A stretch of DNA of 64,000 nt from Limnephilus marmoratus (GCA_917880885.1 OU862933.1:7983452-8047451); one strand, 5' to 3'; positions 44,801-59,800 are shown, counted from the stretch's first letter. Translations and numbers: made by a program. The notes: a model not told the origin generated them from the letters alone.

Positions 44801-47800
44801 TTTAAGACTGGCCTGACGTTGATTAGAAACTGTCGTAATAAACGAGTTTCAGGACAGAAAAGTGACATGCCCCCCTTCCATGCCTTTCTCTGTCGCACAT
44901 ATGTTTTTATGCATCTTTCCCTTTAGCTAAAGTCAATACCAGCGCGAGAATGGAATGTACCATGTTCAGCCGAGCGATTCCGTATTTTTTGTGGGATAGT
45001 TACGACATAACGGACGTGATCTCCTGTCAGATTTGTGTGATTTTTAAGGCTGTTATTTGCTTTTTCTGTGTACAACTTTCATTAAATGATTAAAAAATCA
45101 TGCACACTTGCAGGAATTCATGTTTAAATTGATCTAAACTAAAATATGTGACAGTAAATACGTAAAAATCACACAAATCTGACAGGAGATAATGTCGATT
45201 ATCCAATAACGATCCCACAAAAGATACGGAATCGCTCGGCAGGCCAGTTTAAAAGATTGACATGTACTATACCTGAACAATCGAATCTAGCAAAGCTATT
45301 TTTTAAACTGCACTAGTCCCAGGCTGAGATCGTATGCACGTCGTCGAAGATCATCCTAAAATCTTTTTGTTATTTATTTTTTTGGTGTTATGCCGTGTTA
45401 CGCTACCTCTTCCTTTATCCAACGTTTCGGACAACGTTACAGTGTCCATCATCAGGGCAGACGTGTAAAAAAAAAAACTTTGGCCGTGAAAATCTAAAAT
45501 CATATCCGTCCTAAAATCTGTTTCTTCTGAAAAGACAAGTAACTAAAATGTCGAATTAACTTAAATGTTCAATGTTTTTAATCGTATTTATTTAGACATT
45601 TCGCGAATGTAGGTTTTTTGAATTGTACTATTATGGTATTGCCAGTTATAGAAACAACCAAAAAAAAATTAAATAGTTTACTTATTCAAAATAAGTAGCG
45701 TAGGGAGTGTGGCGAACCCATCGCTCAGGGAGTGGAAAACACAAACCTGCAATAGCCATCCCAAGCCAAGGTGTGAGCTACCGTGCTCAGGCTGAATGTC
45801 CTGGGGAACAGCGTCACGAACGGTGCCTCCGAGAAACAAGGTCGCATCTCGGAGTATTTAGACCTCACTCCAGCACTCAGGGCTCTGCTGGAGTGGACCT
45901 TCTATTTCCCTGGTAACTCGTGGGACAAAAAAAAATTGGACCATTCGAAAACTAGGGGCCTTTTGGGAACCTAGGAATGCTGAGGCCACCTCTGTGGATT
46001 TCCTTCCTGGGGCCGTAAGAGGAGAAACCGTGGAGAAGTGAGCTGAGGCCACCTCCATGAACTCTTCCCTTGTGGGGCCTTCAAGGAACCAAGGGGAAGG
46101 GCACCCTTTCAGCACGGGGCCTTTGTGGAACCAAGGAGGAGTGAAGTGGAGAGATAATGTCCTCTTCCCATGTGGGGCCTTCGAGGAACCATGTAGGAGT
46201 GAAGAGGAGAAATGAGGCCATCTTGGTGAACTCTTCCTCTGTGGGGCCTTAGAGGAACCAAGGAGGAGAGATGAAGTTCTCTTCCCTCCTGGGGCCCTCG
46301 GGGAGCCAAGGTGGAGTGGACTCTTCCCTTGTGGGGCCTTTAGGGAACCAAGGGGAGGTGGACTCTCCGTCGTGGAGCCTTCGGGGAACTAAGGAGTGGA
46401 GAGGAGAGATGAAGCCCTCTTCCGTCGTGGGGCCTTCAGGGAACCAAGGAGGAGTGAAGAGGGGAAATGAGACCTGGGAAGACACATTGTCGGACCAGAA
46501 GATATAGCTTCATTTCGAATGACAATCCTGGTGAACTTTATAAAAGGGACTGGGTTACTGTCAAAGGAATGAGGTAAAATGGGAGATAGTACAATGGGTC
46601 TATGGCCTAAGTGCTCTCGGGAACTATATATATGTAAACCGTCTCCGATTATTTAAAAAAAAAAAAAAAAAATATTCAAAATGCACAACGTTTCATTTTA
46701 AACTCTTACAATGGTGATAAAATTCACACAGGATGAGGTAGACATTTAACATTAATAGAAACTTATTAGTTAATAATTTTACCAATTATAATAATGGTGA
46801 CCGGACAACTCGGAATCACGCAACTTCAACACCTCTTTTGAAAGTCATTAGTGTATATAAATGTATTCTATTGTAAAGGTCTTGTTAATTATAGGAGAAT
46901 GTTCACTTAACCCATCAATATTATAAGAATCAAGTTATGTTTTACATTCCTTTCGAATGCTCAATCATGAGGTTCACATGTACTCTGCCTGGGAATACTA
47001 TATCGTCATTGCGCTTGCAAAATTACCGGATTCCAGCAAAAAGTTTTTTACACCAAAAATTTATAAGTTTAACTGTTATTGCACAGTTCTCATTCAAAAG
47101 TTATTTGTGGCATTTGGATACAATACTGGGAAATTTTTTGCTTCCATAGCCGGTGTTGCAAGCGCAACGACAATATACAGAAACATGGTCTCCGAACATA
47201 ATGACATTTTCCATCAATTACAGGAGCTTTCGTTTTTGATGCCGTTTAGATGCAATGATTACTTTAACCCCTAGGGGCCGGAGCCCTGCATTTGCAGTGT
47301 TGAATCGTGCAATTGCAAGCACTGCAATCGCAGTGTCGACCTTACACATTCATTTTGCCTTCCGATATTATCTGGACTGCCATGCGATTTTGTATCTTTA
47401 GTGGATACGGAATCAATTCCACATGTAATCTATTGTCAAATTTGTATGATTGTCTATGGCTTGCAATTGCTTTTTCTACGGACTGATATGACAGTTGTCG
47501 TATTTCAACTAGTTTAAAACATGAAATGCTACAAGAATACATGATTATTTATTCATTTAATGTACTTACGTTTGAAGTTATATACCATGGATATGATATT
47601 TGCGAAGTTTCAATCTAAATACGCATGAATTACTTAGTTTGCCCAAATTAAGAACCTAATAACCTATTTTGAGTGCGTAAATAGTTGTTTCTTAATAATT
47701 GGCTAATTTATATAGCGCCGTTTTCGTGGAAAATCACCTCAAGGGCGCTGAATTCTTGTAGTAATTGTTGAAAAGAAGTGTAATTGCCGTATTCCGTCCC

Positions 47801-50800
47801 TCAAAGCGCGGCTTTTGCTGTTAGTGGAATAATTAAGGTATATCATCTTTAAATATTCAATTATTCTATACGTGTATACTGCCCAATAGCTTTGCCTTAA
47901 ATAATTTCTTAATTTGGGTTTCTAAGAAATTCACGTATATTTGAAACGTATAGATTGAAACGAAACTTGGCAAATGTCAAATCCATGGTATACAACTTTA
48001 AACATACATTAAATGAATAAATAATCATGCATACTTGCAGCATTTTGTGTTTTAAACTAGTTGAAATACGACAGCTGGCATATCAGTCAATAAAAAAAGC
48101 AATTGCAAGTCATAGACAAATTTGACAGCAGATTACGGTTCCATATCCACAAAAGATACAGAAGCGCTCTTCTGGGTTAGTTAAGAACAAATATAGAAAA
48201 TGTCACTTTATCAAGTTTTGTATTACATTCAAATGTATTGGCTTTAACAAAAAGTATTTTTATTTTTTGAAGTTTCTTGCCGGCCCCTACGGGTTAAAGT
48301 TGATCATCTCAATTCTTGCTTTTATAATTTTATTCAAATTATATTCTTTTTGCTTGCTGCTTTCTGAAGCTTTCGACAGTAAGTCCCGACAATCAACATA
48401 GATTTAGAATGATAACATTGTTTGCATGCTTTTAGTACAAATTGTTTTCCAATAAATAAATATTGTATCGAGCATGAAAAAATAAATTACATCTAAAGCG
48501 GTAACTTTGAATAATCTTGCAACCATGTGCAATTTTTTTAAGTATTACATTTGTGTCAATAATTTTGTTGTGTTTATTTTAGCTATCAGAGGATTCGTGG
48601 GGCGAATCAGAGGGGAGAGGTTCCGACTAACTACCGCTGTCATAAGTGCCATCAACCAGGGCATTGGATTAGTAACTGTCCCATAGGAAATTCTGATGTA
48701 AGTTATCTTTTTAATGAAGTTAAATTGCCAAATGTGCTTTGTTAGCAAAAAAAAATAATTATAAGGAATGTTAAGAAAAATTGATTTGTAGGAATTTTCC
48801 TGTCCATTATCAAAATGTCAAATTCTGGAGTCATTCGTAACCTTGCATATAAATCTACCTTAAGATGATGCACTATTTCCTGTAAATAACACTCCTTATG
48901 TAGATGGCGATAAGGTTTAAATTCCCGCTTAACACCAGCCGTATGTTTTGATTCCAAGAAAAAAATGGTTCCATGACAGTTGATCCGCCGGCAGTTGACC
49001 CCACGGCATACTTATGTATAGTATGCAGTCAGTTTAGAGAAATTACGGTATACCTACTACACAAAATATATTTTCATTCAAATGCATCGAGGATAAAAAT
49101 ACTTGTCTGTATACTGTACCTACCAAGGTATAAGTACAAAAAATCGACACTGAATAAATAAATTCGTTTGTTATTCATAACAAGATATTTTTGAAGTCAG
49201 TTTTACATTTGAAATTGGTAAATAATGCGCAAAAAATTATAATTTTATGGAGAATGTCATTTCGGGGGGCCAATATTGTCGGCGGATCAACTGTCGGGTC
49301 ACCAAATTTTCAGACCAAACCAGAGGATTTTGCATTACTTGGTAGTGCTTTACCTTAATTTGTTTTAAAATCAGTATTGAGGGTGTTTTAAAATTTCTAG
49401 ACTTTCTTGACGGACTGTACATTTTCTTTTCTTAATTTAGAATGAATAAAGTTAGAGAATGGCATGAAACTCAAATGGAATAATATAATTGTAATGTTTT
49501 TGCATCTTCCAGGAGGCCATAGACATCAGAAGGAGCACGGGCATCCCCAAGAGTTTCATGGTTCCCGTGGAAGGGCCGCAGGCTCCCGGCGCCATGATGA
49601 CCCCCGATGGAGAATTTGCTGTTCCCGTTGTCGACCAGTAGGACTTCTTTTACTTTGCCCGCCATTATTTACTAATGAACATGATTTACTCCAATGCAAA
49701 GCTAGCCGTCCATAGTGCTGATACTAACCCTGATGTATTATAGTGGGGCAAGGAACTGTGTCATATGATGTGTCTAGTAGGTCAAACCATCAAATCACGC
49801 GGCACTTTTTTTTGGTGTATTAAAAATATGAAAAACCAAGATATGTTTTACATAGCTGGTGACTTTAATATTGATATGAAAGTAAAGAATACCTACAGTA
49901 ATAGACTCCAAAGCTTAGTGAATGATCTAGGAATGAAACAACTTGTGACAAAACCAACGAGAATATCAAACGCATCAGCAACCATTATTGATTTGGTTAT
50001 ATCAAATCATTTTTACTTGAACGTAAAGGTTGTGGATACACCAAAAATATCAGACCACGAAAACATAATAACACTACTTGAAACGAGTGTAATAAAAAAT
50101 GAGTCAAGGGAAATTATGTATAGAGATAAAAGGAACTATGATCACTTTAAATTCTGTGAAACTTTAAAAAATGGTATCTCACAAATTACTGAGTCTAATT
50201 CGTTAAATGACAAAGCAGAAAATTTCGTCAAAATTATGACGTCCGCAATCGATAAAAATATGCCGATAAGAAGGGTTAAGCTTAAAAATACTAACAGATG
50301 GTATTCGATACCGTTACATAACCTTCAAAAACAGAGAGATAATGCATATAAAGCGGCAAAATTGGAACCATCCAATGAAAAATGGAATGCATATAAAAAA
50401 ATTCGCAATTTTTATTCAAAACAAATTAAAAAACATAAGTGCGATTACTATAAACAAAAATTAGAAACACAACAGAATGACCCAAGAAAACTTTGGATAA
50501 CACTAAAAGAAATCATAAAGGGCAAACAAAAAGAAGTTGTAAAATCGATTGATTTCCCAGATGGAAATGAAGAAGAAATTGAGAATATAGCGACAAAATT
50601 TAACAAGCACTTTATTTCGAGCATAGATCTTATAAGCCAAAGTATTCCAGAATGTCCTGTTAACAAACTAGACATAGACAGGCCTGTATGCACCGATGAA
50701 GAGTTTAAGTTTAAAAATATAGATTTACCATACTTAAAAAGAGTCTTAAGTAACATGAAATCGAAAGAATCTCCCGACGGTATTACAATAAATATAATCA

Positions 50801-53800
50801 AAGACTCCATTAATATTATTGGCGAATCGATGGTCCAAATTATCAATGAATCTCTGAATAGTGGAGTGTTTCCCAAAACTTGGAAGACATCTGTAATAAC
50901 TCCTATTCCGAAAATCGATAACCCAAAAAAATTTGACGAATTCCGACCGATAAATTGCTTACCCAAATATGAACAAATACTTGAATACATTGTAAAGGAG
51001 CAATTAACTGAATATATTGAGACAAAGCAGATATTAGTTCGACAACAATCGGGTTTTAGAAATAAATTTTCTTGTGAAACCGCTATTAACTATGTAATAC
51101 AAGAATGGAAAAATTATAGAGATAAAAACAGTAAAATTATTGCAGTATTTTTAGACTTAAAAAGGGCATTTGAAACAATCGATAGAGACAGATTAATAAA
51201 AAAATTAAGAAATATTGGAATTAACGGTAAAGAAATTAATTGGTTTGTTGATTATCTATCAGAAAGAAAGCAAGTAACAAAATATGGTGGAATAACATCT
51301 GATCCACGTCATACTAGCAAAGGCGTTCCACAGGGATCTGTCCTAGGTCCATTGTTATTCATTATATATATAAATGATATTGTTAAAGTTTTAAAGCATT
51401 GTGCCATTAAATTATTTGCTGATGATACACTGTTATATATAGCCAGAAAAAATTTACAGGATGCCATTGAAGAGATACAAAATGACTTAAATAATGTAAC
51501 GCTTTGGTTAAACATAAACAAACTAAAACTGAATGTTATGAAAACTAAATTTTTGATTATGGATAGTCAAGGTGGAACTGAACATGCAATACTAACCATT
51601 GATAACATAAATATAGAAAGGGTTAGCAATATTAAATATCTGGGTGTAATATTAGACGATAAATTAAAATTCGACAAACACTTCGATTATATATCTAAGA
51701 AAATTGCTAAAAAAGTTGGCTTCTTAAAAAGGATTAGGAATAACTTGGATCTCAAGACAACGCACCTTGTATACAATTCTATTGTAACTCCTCATTTAAA
51801 TTATTGTTCTAGTGTTCTATTCTTATGTAACGAGACACAAAATAATAAACTACAGGTTATACAAAATAGGGGAATGAGGATGATTCTGAAATGTAATATC
51901 TTTACTAGAGTTAAAACTATGTTACAAAACCTAAATATGATGACAACTAAACAACATATAATATATAACTAGCGGGGCCCGTTGCAAAAATGCAACTAAC
52001 GGGTTAAAAAATTATGCGATTTGCGTGTGAACGTGGATGAAGCGAGGAGGAGTGTGTGTTAAATTAAATATATGAAGAAACCTGAAGTTACAGTGACCTT
52101 GCAACGCATGCCGTGTACCCGTTGTATATAATGTTATGTAGTGCAGCGCTTGCATTAAAATGTAATTTCCCAGGAATTTGAATAGAACCATTACAGTTAA
52201 GTTGACCATGAGGTTACAGTGACCTTGCAACGCATGCCGAGCAACCGTTGTATATCATTTTATATATTGCAGGCACTTGCTTTAAAATGTTATTTCCCGG
52301 GAATGGGGATGGAACCATTACAGTTAAGTTGACCCCGAGGTTACAGTGACCTTGCAACGCATGCCGGGAACCCGTTGTATATAATGTTATAATATAGTGC
52401 AGACGTTTGCAAGGCGCTTGCATTATAATGTAGTTTCCCGGAACTTGGAATGGAACCGTTACAGTTAAGTTGACCCCGAGGTTACAGTGATCTTGCAACG
52501 CATGCCGGGTAACCGTTGTATATAATGTTATGTAGAAATAAAAATCCCCTAAGATGACCTTTATTGGATAACCAACACTCATGCCGTAGGTCACCCTAAG
52601 TGGTTCGCTACGTTTGGTGATTTAGTAGGGGTGCCCGGATTTATGGGGTGAGGTTTGTCTAGGTCTTGGAGGCGGATGACCAGGACACACTGAACCCCAG
52701 ATTCCTACCCACCCCTTAAACCCTTTTCCTTCTCAGAACTCTCATCTCCTTCTTTGCCTTAAAAAACCCTCCATCCAGCATCTCCAAAGATGACATGACC
52801 GTGAGGGAAATTATTTTCCTCAGGGTCTCCTGTGTGGAGCTTTTTCCTCCCCCCCTCTCGCGCCTCATTAATTCATTCCCGGTACATTTAGTTTTCAAAA
52901 AGCGAGAAATGTGCACCTACTTCGGTCGCCCGGTTCATTATTGTATCCCGATTGATCATTATTGTATTCAGAAACCATCGCGGGAATGCACACATCAAAT
53001 TCCAAAAGTCTCATCGCAATCGGATGAACCAACACCGCTGTCAAAGGTCACCTAAGTGGTTCGCTACGTTTGATGACTTAGCAGGGGTGCCCGGGTTCAT
53101 GGGATGAGGTTTGTCTAGGTCTTGGTGGCGGATACGTTTGACCTACCACTGCATGGCGGGCTGGATCGGAGGAGACTGATTGAGGGAGGCTTTTTATCTC
53201 TCCAGCCAGATTCTCCCAACCCTTCGCCTCGCACCGCAGTGTGAGGAATAGATTCATACGTCCGTTACTCCTGGCCACACTGACCACCAGATTCCTACCC
53301 ACCCCTCATACCCTTTTCCTTCTTATATCTTCTTCTCCTTTCTTTCCCTCAAAAAACCCTCCACACAGCATCCTCAAAGATGACATAGGCCCCTAGGGAA
53401 ATTGTTTTCCTCGGTGCCTCCTGTGTGGAGCTAATGTAAAAAAAAAGTTTAGCAATGCATAATTTCATGATGCCAGAGCTCACTATTGTATATAGAAACC
53501 AATGAATGGTTCCCGGGGCGGCGATACCAATTCCACGTTGAATGATTATCATTAAAATACAAAATACAAAAAAAGCGGTATGTATATTTAATATTTTTGA
53601 AAAAAATTATACCATTCCACTTCAAGCAATTTTATTATACATTTACAAAAAAATCATAAGCAATATCATCAGATTTTGAGTTGTTATGTGCATGTAGGTA
53701 CCTGCATAGATTCTATGTAGAGGTACCTGCACATACGTAAAAAAAACATATGAAATATATTTAGGCTGGGTTTTTCAAAAAAATTATTTAAAAATCTTCA

Positions 53801-56800
53801 ATTTTTCAAGTTAATTTTAACGTTCTGTAAAAGTTCTGTTCAAATTCTATTCAAGTTCCGTAATTATTTCTGTTTTGAAATAATAGTTTAAATAAATAAT
53901 AATAAATATTATAAGTTTTGAAGATAATTGAATAAATAAAAACCGCACATTACGTGAAAATGAACTTTACTAATTTAAAAATAACATTCATACCAACAGT
54001 GGTTATCCAGAAGCAACCTCCGTGTTCCTACATATTTCAAAAATTACCATCTTGGATGATTTTTTTCATTTCATATCATTAATTTTCGATTTAACATTTA
54101 AAGGAAAAAATCTCGTAAGATGGTACCTACCTAGTACATACCGAGAAAAATAATGTTGGTGTAGGTACCTACTTACGCGTTTTCTCAATAAATACTTAGC
54201 GAATTAGCAATAATTCAATAGAACGGTAGGTACCTACCGCGATTTTCTGCATTTAAATCATTCACATTTTAACGCCAGTACCTACCTCGAGTTTATATTA
54301 ACTGGCTGGAAAATTATGCATTGTTGATGATAGATCGATTTCAGAAAATGTCAGAAAAATTTCAATATTTGATGCAATATAGTGTAACATTTTAAATGGG
54401 AAGCTACACATGTTTTTATTTTAAAAGTTTCTTAAACTTGTATACCTTCTATTTAATCAAAAACATTTCGTGCAAAATGTTTGTTTTCGCCGCAATCTAA
54501 GTTCCCGCAAAGGGCCTTTAAAATGTCAATTTTTCTCCGCTATTTTCGAAAACGCCGTTAAAAAAATTCGAATAAATCCCTAGAAAAATCAGTTTTGTAT
54601 GGGAAATCTCTTTACTAAACGATTCGACGTTTTTTAACGGGTGAACCTGTCGGCAAGAAATATAACTGAGGTCGAATTTCTTCGTCGGTGAGAGATCTAA
54701 TTGTAGTTTTCGCCGTTTGGGAGCGCTGTTGACCCTGCGTCATCTTTTTTATATGAAATCTGGTCTGACCCGCAGAGAACGCCGTCCGTGCCCCCTTTCG
54801 GGCCAAATTGATCTCTGCGGTCGGTGAAACTCGAGGAGCTGAGGTCGATTATCGCCTGCGGGTCGAGGCGGGCGACGGAAATCGAAAGGGCGTAAGCGTC
54901 TTTTTCGTTTTTAAGCGACAATACGCCGTGAGGTCTTGCGGATCGAGGGGGAAGAGTGTCGATTATCGCATCATCAAAACGCGTTTTTTTGGAACGGCCG
55001 TTTGTATGAAATCCCGGTCCACGCGCCCTGCTCGGCCAAATCGACCTCTGCGGTCGGTGAAACTGGACAGGCAGAGTGGTCGATTTTCGCCTGTACCCGG
55101 ACGATTAAAAAAAAAAGTGAGTTTTCCTGACCTACCCCAAAACCAAACATTAATATATATATACGTTAACAATGATGTACAAGCTTAAAAATAACATGCT
55201 CCCTAAATATCTGCAAACTAATATTATGTACCATGAAAATATTCACAATTATCCTACGAGGAGTTGCCGAGACTTCAGGCTTCCCAAAACTAAACTTACG
55301 TGTACACAGAACAGCGTGTTTTATAAAGGTCAAAAACTTTATAATAACCTACCAAATTCCATAAAGGAAGCCCCAAGTCTTGGCACTTTTCGGAAAACAT
55401 GTGCAACATACATTAAGAAAAATTTATGAATTGTATTTATTTGTATTAACTGTATGTCTTAAACCCTATTGTTTGTATTTCTAACTGGAGTAACTGTATT
55501 TCTTTTTTAAGCTGTATTCTTTCCGTTATAATTTTATGACTCTATTTATTTTATTATGTATTTTATATGTTTTTTTAATACTAGATGTATGAAATTTGCT
55601 TACATCTAAATAAAGTTACAAAAACAAAAAAAACTTTTTGGGGCAAATTAAAATGAGTTTTATCGCTTGCTTGTTTGCAGTGAGGCGTACCAAGCGTCGG
55701 ATTCGGGGGTGGAGGCGGCCAGCGGAGCCAACGATGCTCCGCGCCAGGAGATCCCCGAGGACCTGCTCTGCTCCCTGTGCCGGGATCTGCTCACGGATGC
55801 CGTCATGATACCCTGCTGCGGGAACTCCTTCTGCGATGAATGTAAGTCAGAAGTAACTAAGTTGAATCATCAATAGGAATAAGTTCTTCCCAAAGAACTT
55901 TCGCAGCTGGGCCTTCAATCAAATCTATTCATAGTAAATTCGTAAAAAGTATGACACATTTCAATGTGTATCGAAATTTCACAGCCAATTTCAGTCACGG
56001 CAGTCTTCAAATCTATACTAAGTAATTTCTTAAACAAGTGACATATTTCCGTGTAAATTGAAAGTTTGTGACTGATTACCATCGCAACCGGCCCTCGAAA
56101 TGCCAATATTCTAAGTAAATTTGCAAAAAATACAACATATTTCCGTGTAAATCGAAATTTCGTGTCCGATTACTGTCGCGGCCTGCCTGTCAGATTCAGA
56201 TTTATTAAAGAAATTGTTTCTCCCTGCGTGTCCTTTCCCATTCCTCCCCTTCCTCTCCCGCGTCTCCTACCCCTCTCGCGTTCCCACTCCGCCTCCTCCA
56301 CCTTCCCTCTCCCCAGTCCACTCCCCCCTTCCCCCATCCCGCGAACCCCCCTCCCGAGTTCCCCACCCCCTTCCCGGGTTCTCCTTTCCCCCTCCCGCAA
56401 ATCCCCTATCCGAGTTCCCCTCCCCACCCCCCTTCCGCATTCCATACATTCATCCCCGGTACATTCAGTTTTCAAACAGCTCGCGTGCCACCTACTGCAT
56501 TTTTTTATATGAATTTCATAATGCCAAAGCTCACCAGTAGTTTTATACGAACCTTGTCCTGACAATAACGAAAAAGAATTATCCAATTTGGTGCAGTCGT
56601 TCGGAAGTTATGCGTGTACATACATTTCGGCAATTCATTTTTATTTATATACTTAGATAGATGGATTTAAGATTTATATAGATAGATAGATGGCTGAATT
56701 GGTAATTTGCACGTCCCAGTTAGACGAGAGGTTCTGGGTTCGAGTCCCATTTGCCTCCATTATCTTTTCCTGTGTCTGATTCTCTTTCATATTTTCATTT

Positions 56801-59800
56801 AGATTATTAGTATTACCTTCTTCTTCAATGATATATTGATATATAACATTGATGGGAATAACCTTCAAAAGTTATAAAAAGAGAGTTGTTCTTATAAAAA
56901 ATGATAATTTGTTCTGTACAGGTATCCGCAGTGTGCTCCTGGAGTCAGAAGATCATGAGTGTCCAGACTGCCGAGATAAGGATATCTCTCCGGGGACCCT
57001 GATCCCCAATCGGTTCCTTCGGAACTCGGTGACCACATTCAGGAATCACACGGGCTACTGTCCCAGGCCTAGACCTCCTCCCGTGCTCAAAGGTAAATGG
57101 AAAGTGCACTAATTTTTACCCAAAAACAGTTTAATTGTGTTACTGTTTCATAACGCCGATGGATTTCATTCGTTTTGTGCTCCGATTGTCATACGAGATC
57201 GGAAGGAATTCAGACTTTGAAATTCCGCACAATAAGGGTGCCTAACTACACGGTCAACAAGTGACAAGCGCTTTATCGTCAATAAGTCAGTCCGTTGCTA
57301 ACCACCGATCGTATAGTGACATTTCGCACCGAGCCGAAGTGTTATTCATCATATCGTCGCATAAAGTATAAATCCTACCGTATTCTTTCGTATATTTTGT
57401 GTGAACTCGTGACTCAAACTTACCGAAGTTCTAACAATCAAATAGAACAATATCGAGCGCTTATGGACATCTATGACTGTCACCAAGCTAGAAGACAACT
57501 ACCGTGAGTACCACTTAATTGTGATATACCTTTCTTGTTTGGTGGTTGGGCATAACTCAACGAAATCCATTAGCGTCTTAGCAAGGGTATCCGCAAGGTT
57601 ACTCTCATCCCCATGCCCCGTGCATGATCAGTTACTATATTATTAATTTAGCGTGGGGGTGTGGCGAACCCATCGCTCAGGGAGTGGAAACACAAGCCTG
57701 CAATAGCCATCCCAAGTCAAGGTGTGAGCTACCCTGCTCAGGCTGAATGTCCTGGGGAACAGTGTCACGAATGGTGCCTCCGAGAAAGAAAGTCGCATCT
57801 CGGAATATTTAGACCTTACACCAACATTCGGGGCTCTGTTGGAGTGGACCTTCTATTTCCTTCTATTTTTTTTGGTCACTTGTGGGACAAAAAAAATGGA
57901 CCATTCGAAAACTAGGGGCCTTTTGAGAACCTAGGAGTGCTGAGGCCACCTCTGTGGAATTCCTTCCTGGGGCCTCTAGGAGGAACCAAGAGGACAAGTC
58001 GTGGAGATGAGAGCTGAGGCCACCTCCATGAACTCTTCCCTTGTGGGGTTTTCAGGGAACCAAGGGGAGTGCACTCTTCCAGCGTGGGGCCTTCGAGGAA
58101 CCAAGAAGGAGTGAAGTGGAGAGATGATGTCCTCTTCCTATGTGGGGTCTTCAGGGAACCATGTAGGAGTGAAGAGGAGAAATGAGGCAATCTCTGTGAA
58201 CTCTTCCCTTGTGGGGCCTTTAGGAAACCACAGAGGAGTGAGGAGGAGAGATTAACACCCGTATGCATAGTCGGTTCCTCGAGACCTCCTCCACTCGACC
58301 TTAGTCGAGGTCACCTCAAGGAAATGTTAAAAACTTCCTTGAAATCAGTATGCTCAGTTACGGCTTCACCCTCCAGTGAGGAACTTCCAGTAAGTCGAGT
58401 GAAGGAATGACATCATTAAATTTATTATTATTATGCTGGCAAACTGTAGAGAATGTTTAATTAAATATTTAAATATTTGTAAAGAATATATTTATGGTTC
58501 ACTTTTTTCATCTATGGGCTGTCTTCGGCGCTGTTAACAAGCTTCGAGGAGACCTCAAGGTAGATCGCGACGTACCTTGAGTTTGACAGTTCATTACTCG
58601 ACTCGACTGAGGAATTTGCTCAAGTCGAGGATAGTTTTTTCAGTTCTGCATACCGAATTTATCCTTGAGGTTGAGTCGAGGTTGAGTCGAGTGGAGGAAA
58701 TCTCGAGGGACCGACTATGCATACGGGTGTAAGTCCTCTTCCCTCCTGGGGCCCTCGGGGAACCAAGGTGGGGTGGACTCTTCCCCTGTGGGGCCTTTAG
58801 GGAACCAAAGGGTGGTGAACTCTCCTGAAGGGTGGTCGTGGATCCTTCGGGGAACTAAGGAGTGGAGAGGAAAGATGAAGCCCTCTTCCCTCGTAGGGCC
58901 TTCAGGAAACCAAGGACGAGTGAAGAGGGGAAACGAAACCTGGGAAGACACATTTTCAAACCAGATGACATAGCTTAATTTCCAATGACAACTCTGGTGA
59001 ACTTTATTAAAGAGACTGGGTTGTTGTTAAAGGATTGAGATAAAATGGGAGATGGCCTAAGTTTCCTAACCGTCTCCGCAAAGAATTAAAAAAAAAAAAA
59101 TCTATATTATTAATCTAATCCTCGCTTTATTGTGTGTATATTACCGTTAGTGGCTATCCCCGTACACTGTTGTCGCTTATGTCATTTATGAAGTTCTTCT
59201 AACATGCACACATACATGGTGCATGTTAGTAGAAAACTAGCTGTGTTGTGGCACAGATTGCATTAAAAAAACCAGCATTGAAAAGGTTAAAATAGAATAT
59301 CTTGTCGTTGAGGCACTTCGTGCGCCGGCAATACACAGGATGGCTTATAGCTTCACTGTTCCTGTTGATGCCCGATGGCGGTCGAATTGTTAACGCTTGA
59401 TACCGCTAAAGAAGTGGACTGTTCAAATTTGACTAAGTACTTCTAGAAATTTACGAAGGGCATTTTACCGGGTTTGAAAGAACATTATGAAAGACAAAAA
59501 TAGAGGATCTTTGTAGTTTTTGCCTGTGTAACATCCACACCTGCTAGTAACTAATAGTCCACAAAACCATCCTTTCCACTTCATGCAATAACTAGCTTAA
59601 CTTAAAACTTTTGATAAGAATCCACGATGTTCAATTGTGAGATTTTTAGCGGTAACACAATGAACTGTTGTAGGTAATGACAAGATTTGGTCTGCACATT
59701 GTCTGACAGTCGAGTAGAAGATTGCTCTAATTATCTGGCATGAAACCCTTATAAGTAAGGTGTAGCTTACTGTACTTTTATATTATGCATTGATGACCGG

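Larger units (their letters stand above)
51969..55161 (-). mobile_element. Helitron-like insertion in reverse orientation inside the LINE
   Basis: On the minus strand it ends with a hairpin-forming TAGTTGCATTTTTGCAACGG and CCCCGCTAG, followed by T: the CTAG|T terminus of Helitrons. The other end lies in TA-rich sequence at about 55161, where the LINE frame resumes. The interior holds other repeats but no Rep/helicase frame. Confidence 0.65.
49745..55635 (+). mobile_element. 5'-truncated CR1/Jockey-like LINE, split by a reversed Helitron
   Basis: Endonuclease C-terminus plus reverse transcriptase (49765-51968) and the ORF end (about 55162-55429) flank a 3.2-kb insertion. The 3' UTR ends with CTAAATAAAGTTAC and an A-rich tail near 55630. 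It lies in RBBP6 intron 4, same strand as the gene. Confidence 0.85.

Noticed and set aside
45858..46507. Several Pro/Gly-rich frames
   Set aside because: They come from the GGGGCCTT minisatellite of the retroposon and are broken in the second copy.
50448..50990. 180-codon minus-strand frame
   Set aside because: Antisense shadow of the LINE reverse transcriptase.
56162..56586. Overlapping Pro/Ser- and Gly/Glu-rich frames on opposite strands
   Set aside because: Low-complexity pyrimidine/purine tract of a Helitron-like repeat, not coding.
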